A stretch of 6,015 bases of DNA, from positions 1-6,015 of the forward strand of contig CAILTZ010000155.1 of assembly GCA_903837255.1 (NCBI GenBank), in the 5' to 3' direction. The DNA is from an uncultured Pirellula sp. (GTDB lineage Bacteria; Planctomycetota; Planctomycetia; Pirellulales; Pirellulaceae). The position numbers and the translations under genes were made by a program. Positions 5,775 to 6,015 of the stretch are shown here, piece by piece. Position 1 is the first letter of the stretch; each line of letters opens with the position of its first letter. Below the pieces are notes generated by a model. That model made no database searches, was not told where the DNA came from, and worked only from the letters and a program-made list of their open reading frames with translations.

Positions 5775-6015
5775 GCAGTTCAAGTCGAAGCATCGATTTT
5801 GGGGAGGATTTTTTCAATCAGGAGTGAGAAAAAGATTCGCTAATGGGGCGATGCCGTTGTACCAGCTTAGTTGTGGTATGTTAAAGGTCGCCAATGGATT
5901 TACTAAGCTAATTCTGAGGGGTTTGGACTGGGTGGATTGGTTCGTAACCGACGCGGAGTGGGTCCTTGCCGGTCGGTTTTACTAGATTTGGGGGTTGGTT
6001 TTGGCCGATGGAAAC
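5775..6015. other. Right-edge stretch without a supported gene
   Basis: Together with the leader this makes about 350 bp without a gene I can support. A + strand open frame from a TTG at 5755 to a TAG at 5983-5985 (76 codons; first ATG at 5851 gives 44) resembles no family I know and has no properly spaced ribosome binding site. The + strand becomes G/T-rich towards the edge. No tRNA, terminator or mobile-element end was seen. Confidence 0.5.

Noticed and set aside
5755..5985. Possible small + strand gene of 76 codons from TTG
   Set aside because: No ATG near the start, no spaced ribosome binding site, no family resemblance, and it begins inside the probable feo promoter region. Left as unsupported.

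Overview
This window looks like the chromosome of a planctomycete, probably a Pirellulaceae-like lineage. The strongest reasons are a bacterial β-RFAP synthase (a tetrahydromethanopterin gene, found among bacteria mainly in planctomycetes and methylotrophs), a DUF2760 protein, moderate GC content, and a Feo locus with two unlike FeoA proteins. The lineage is an inference from gene content; no rRNA or other marker is present.

The left part (about 1-1676, + strand) holds two overlapping genes. The first is a DUF2760-family protein that is probably cut by the left edge of the window. The second is mptG, whose GTG start lies 17 bp inside the end of the first. MptG makes the first committed intermediate of the tetrahydromethanopterin cofactor used in C1 transfer.

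The right part (about 1662-5661, - strand) is a compact four-gene iron(II)-uptake operon. In transcription order it contains a small cysteine-rich FeoA-like protein, a classical FeoA, the ferrous-iron transporter FeoB, and a 12-TM MFS permease of the EntS/MFS_3 type. The last two genes are 3 nt apart (TGAGCGATG) and are probably translationally coupled. The MFS gene ends inside the 3' end of mptG, so the two transcription units converge with a 15 bp overlap and no intergenic terminator. A terminator-like hairpin with a T-run lies inside the 3' part of the MFS gene instead.

The region upstream of the operon (5662-6015) has no gene I can support. It holds a perfect 16 bp tandem repeat whose units are themselves dyads, just ahead of the first feo start. 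Further upstream is a weak Fur-box-like dyad inside a possible promoter. Together these suggest metal-responsive control, but no regulator gene lies in the window.

I do not see a clearly new biological system. The parts most worth a second look are the five-cysteine FeoA paralogue, the tandem dyad in the feo leader, and the MFS exporter-type gene coupled to feoB.
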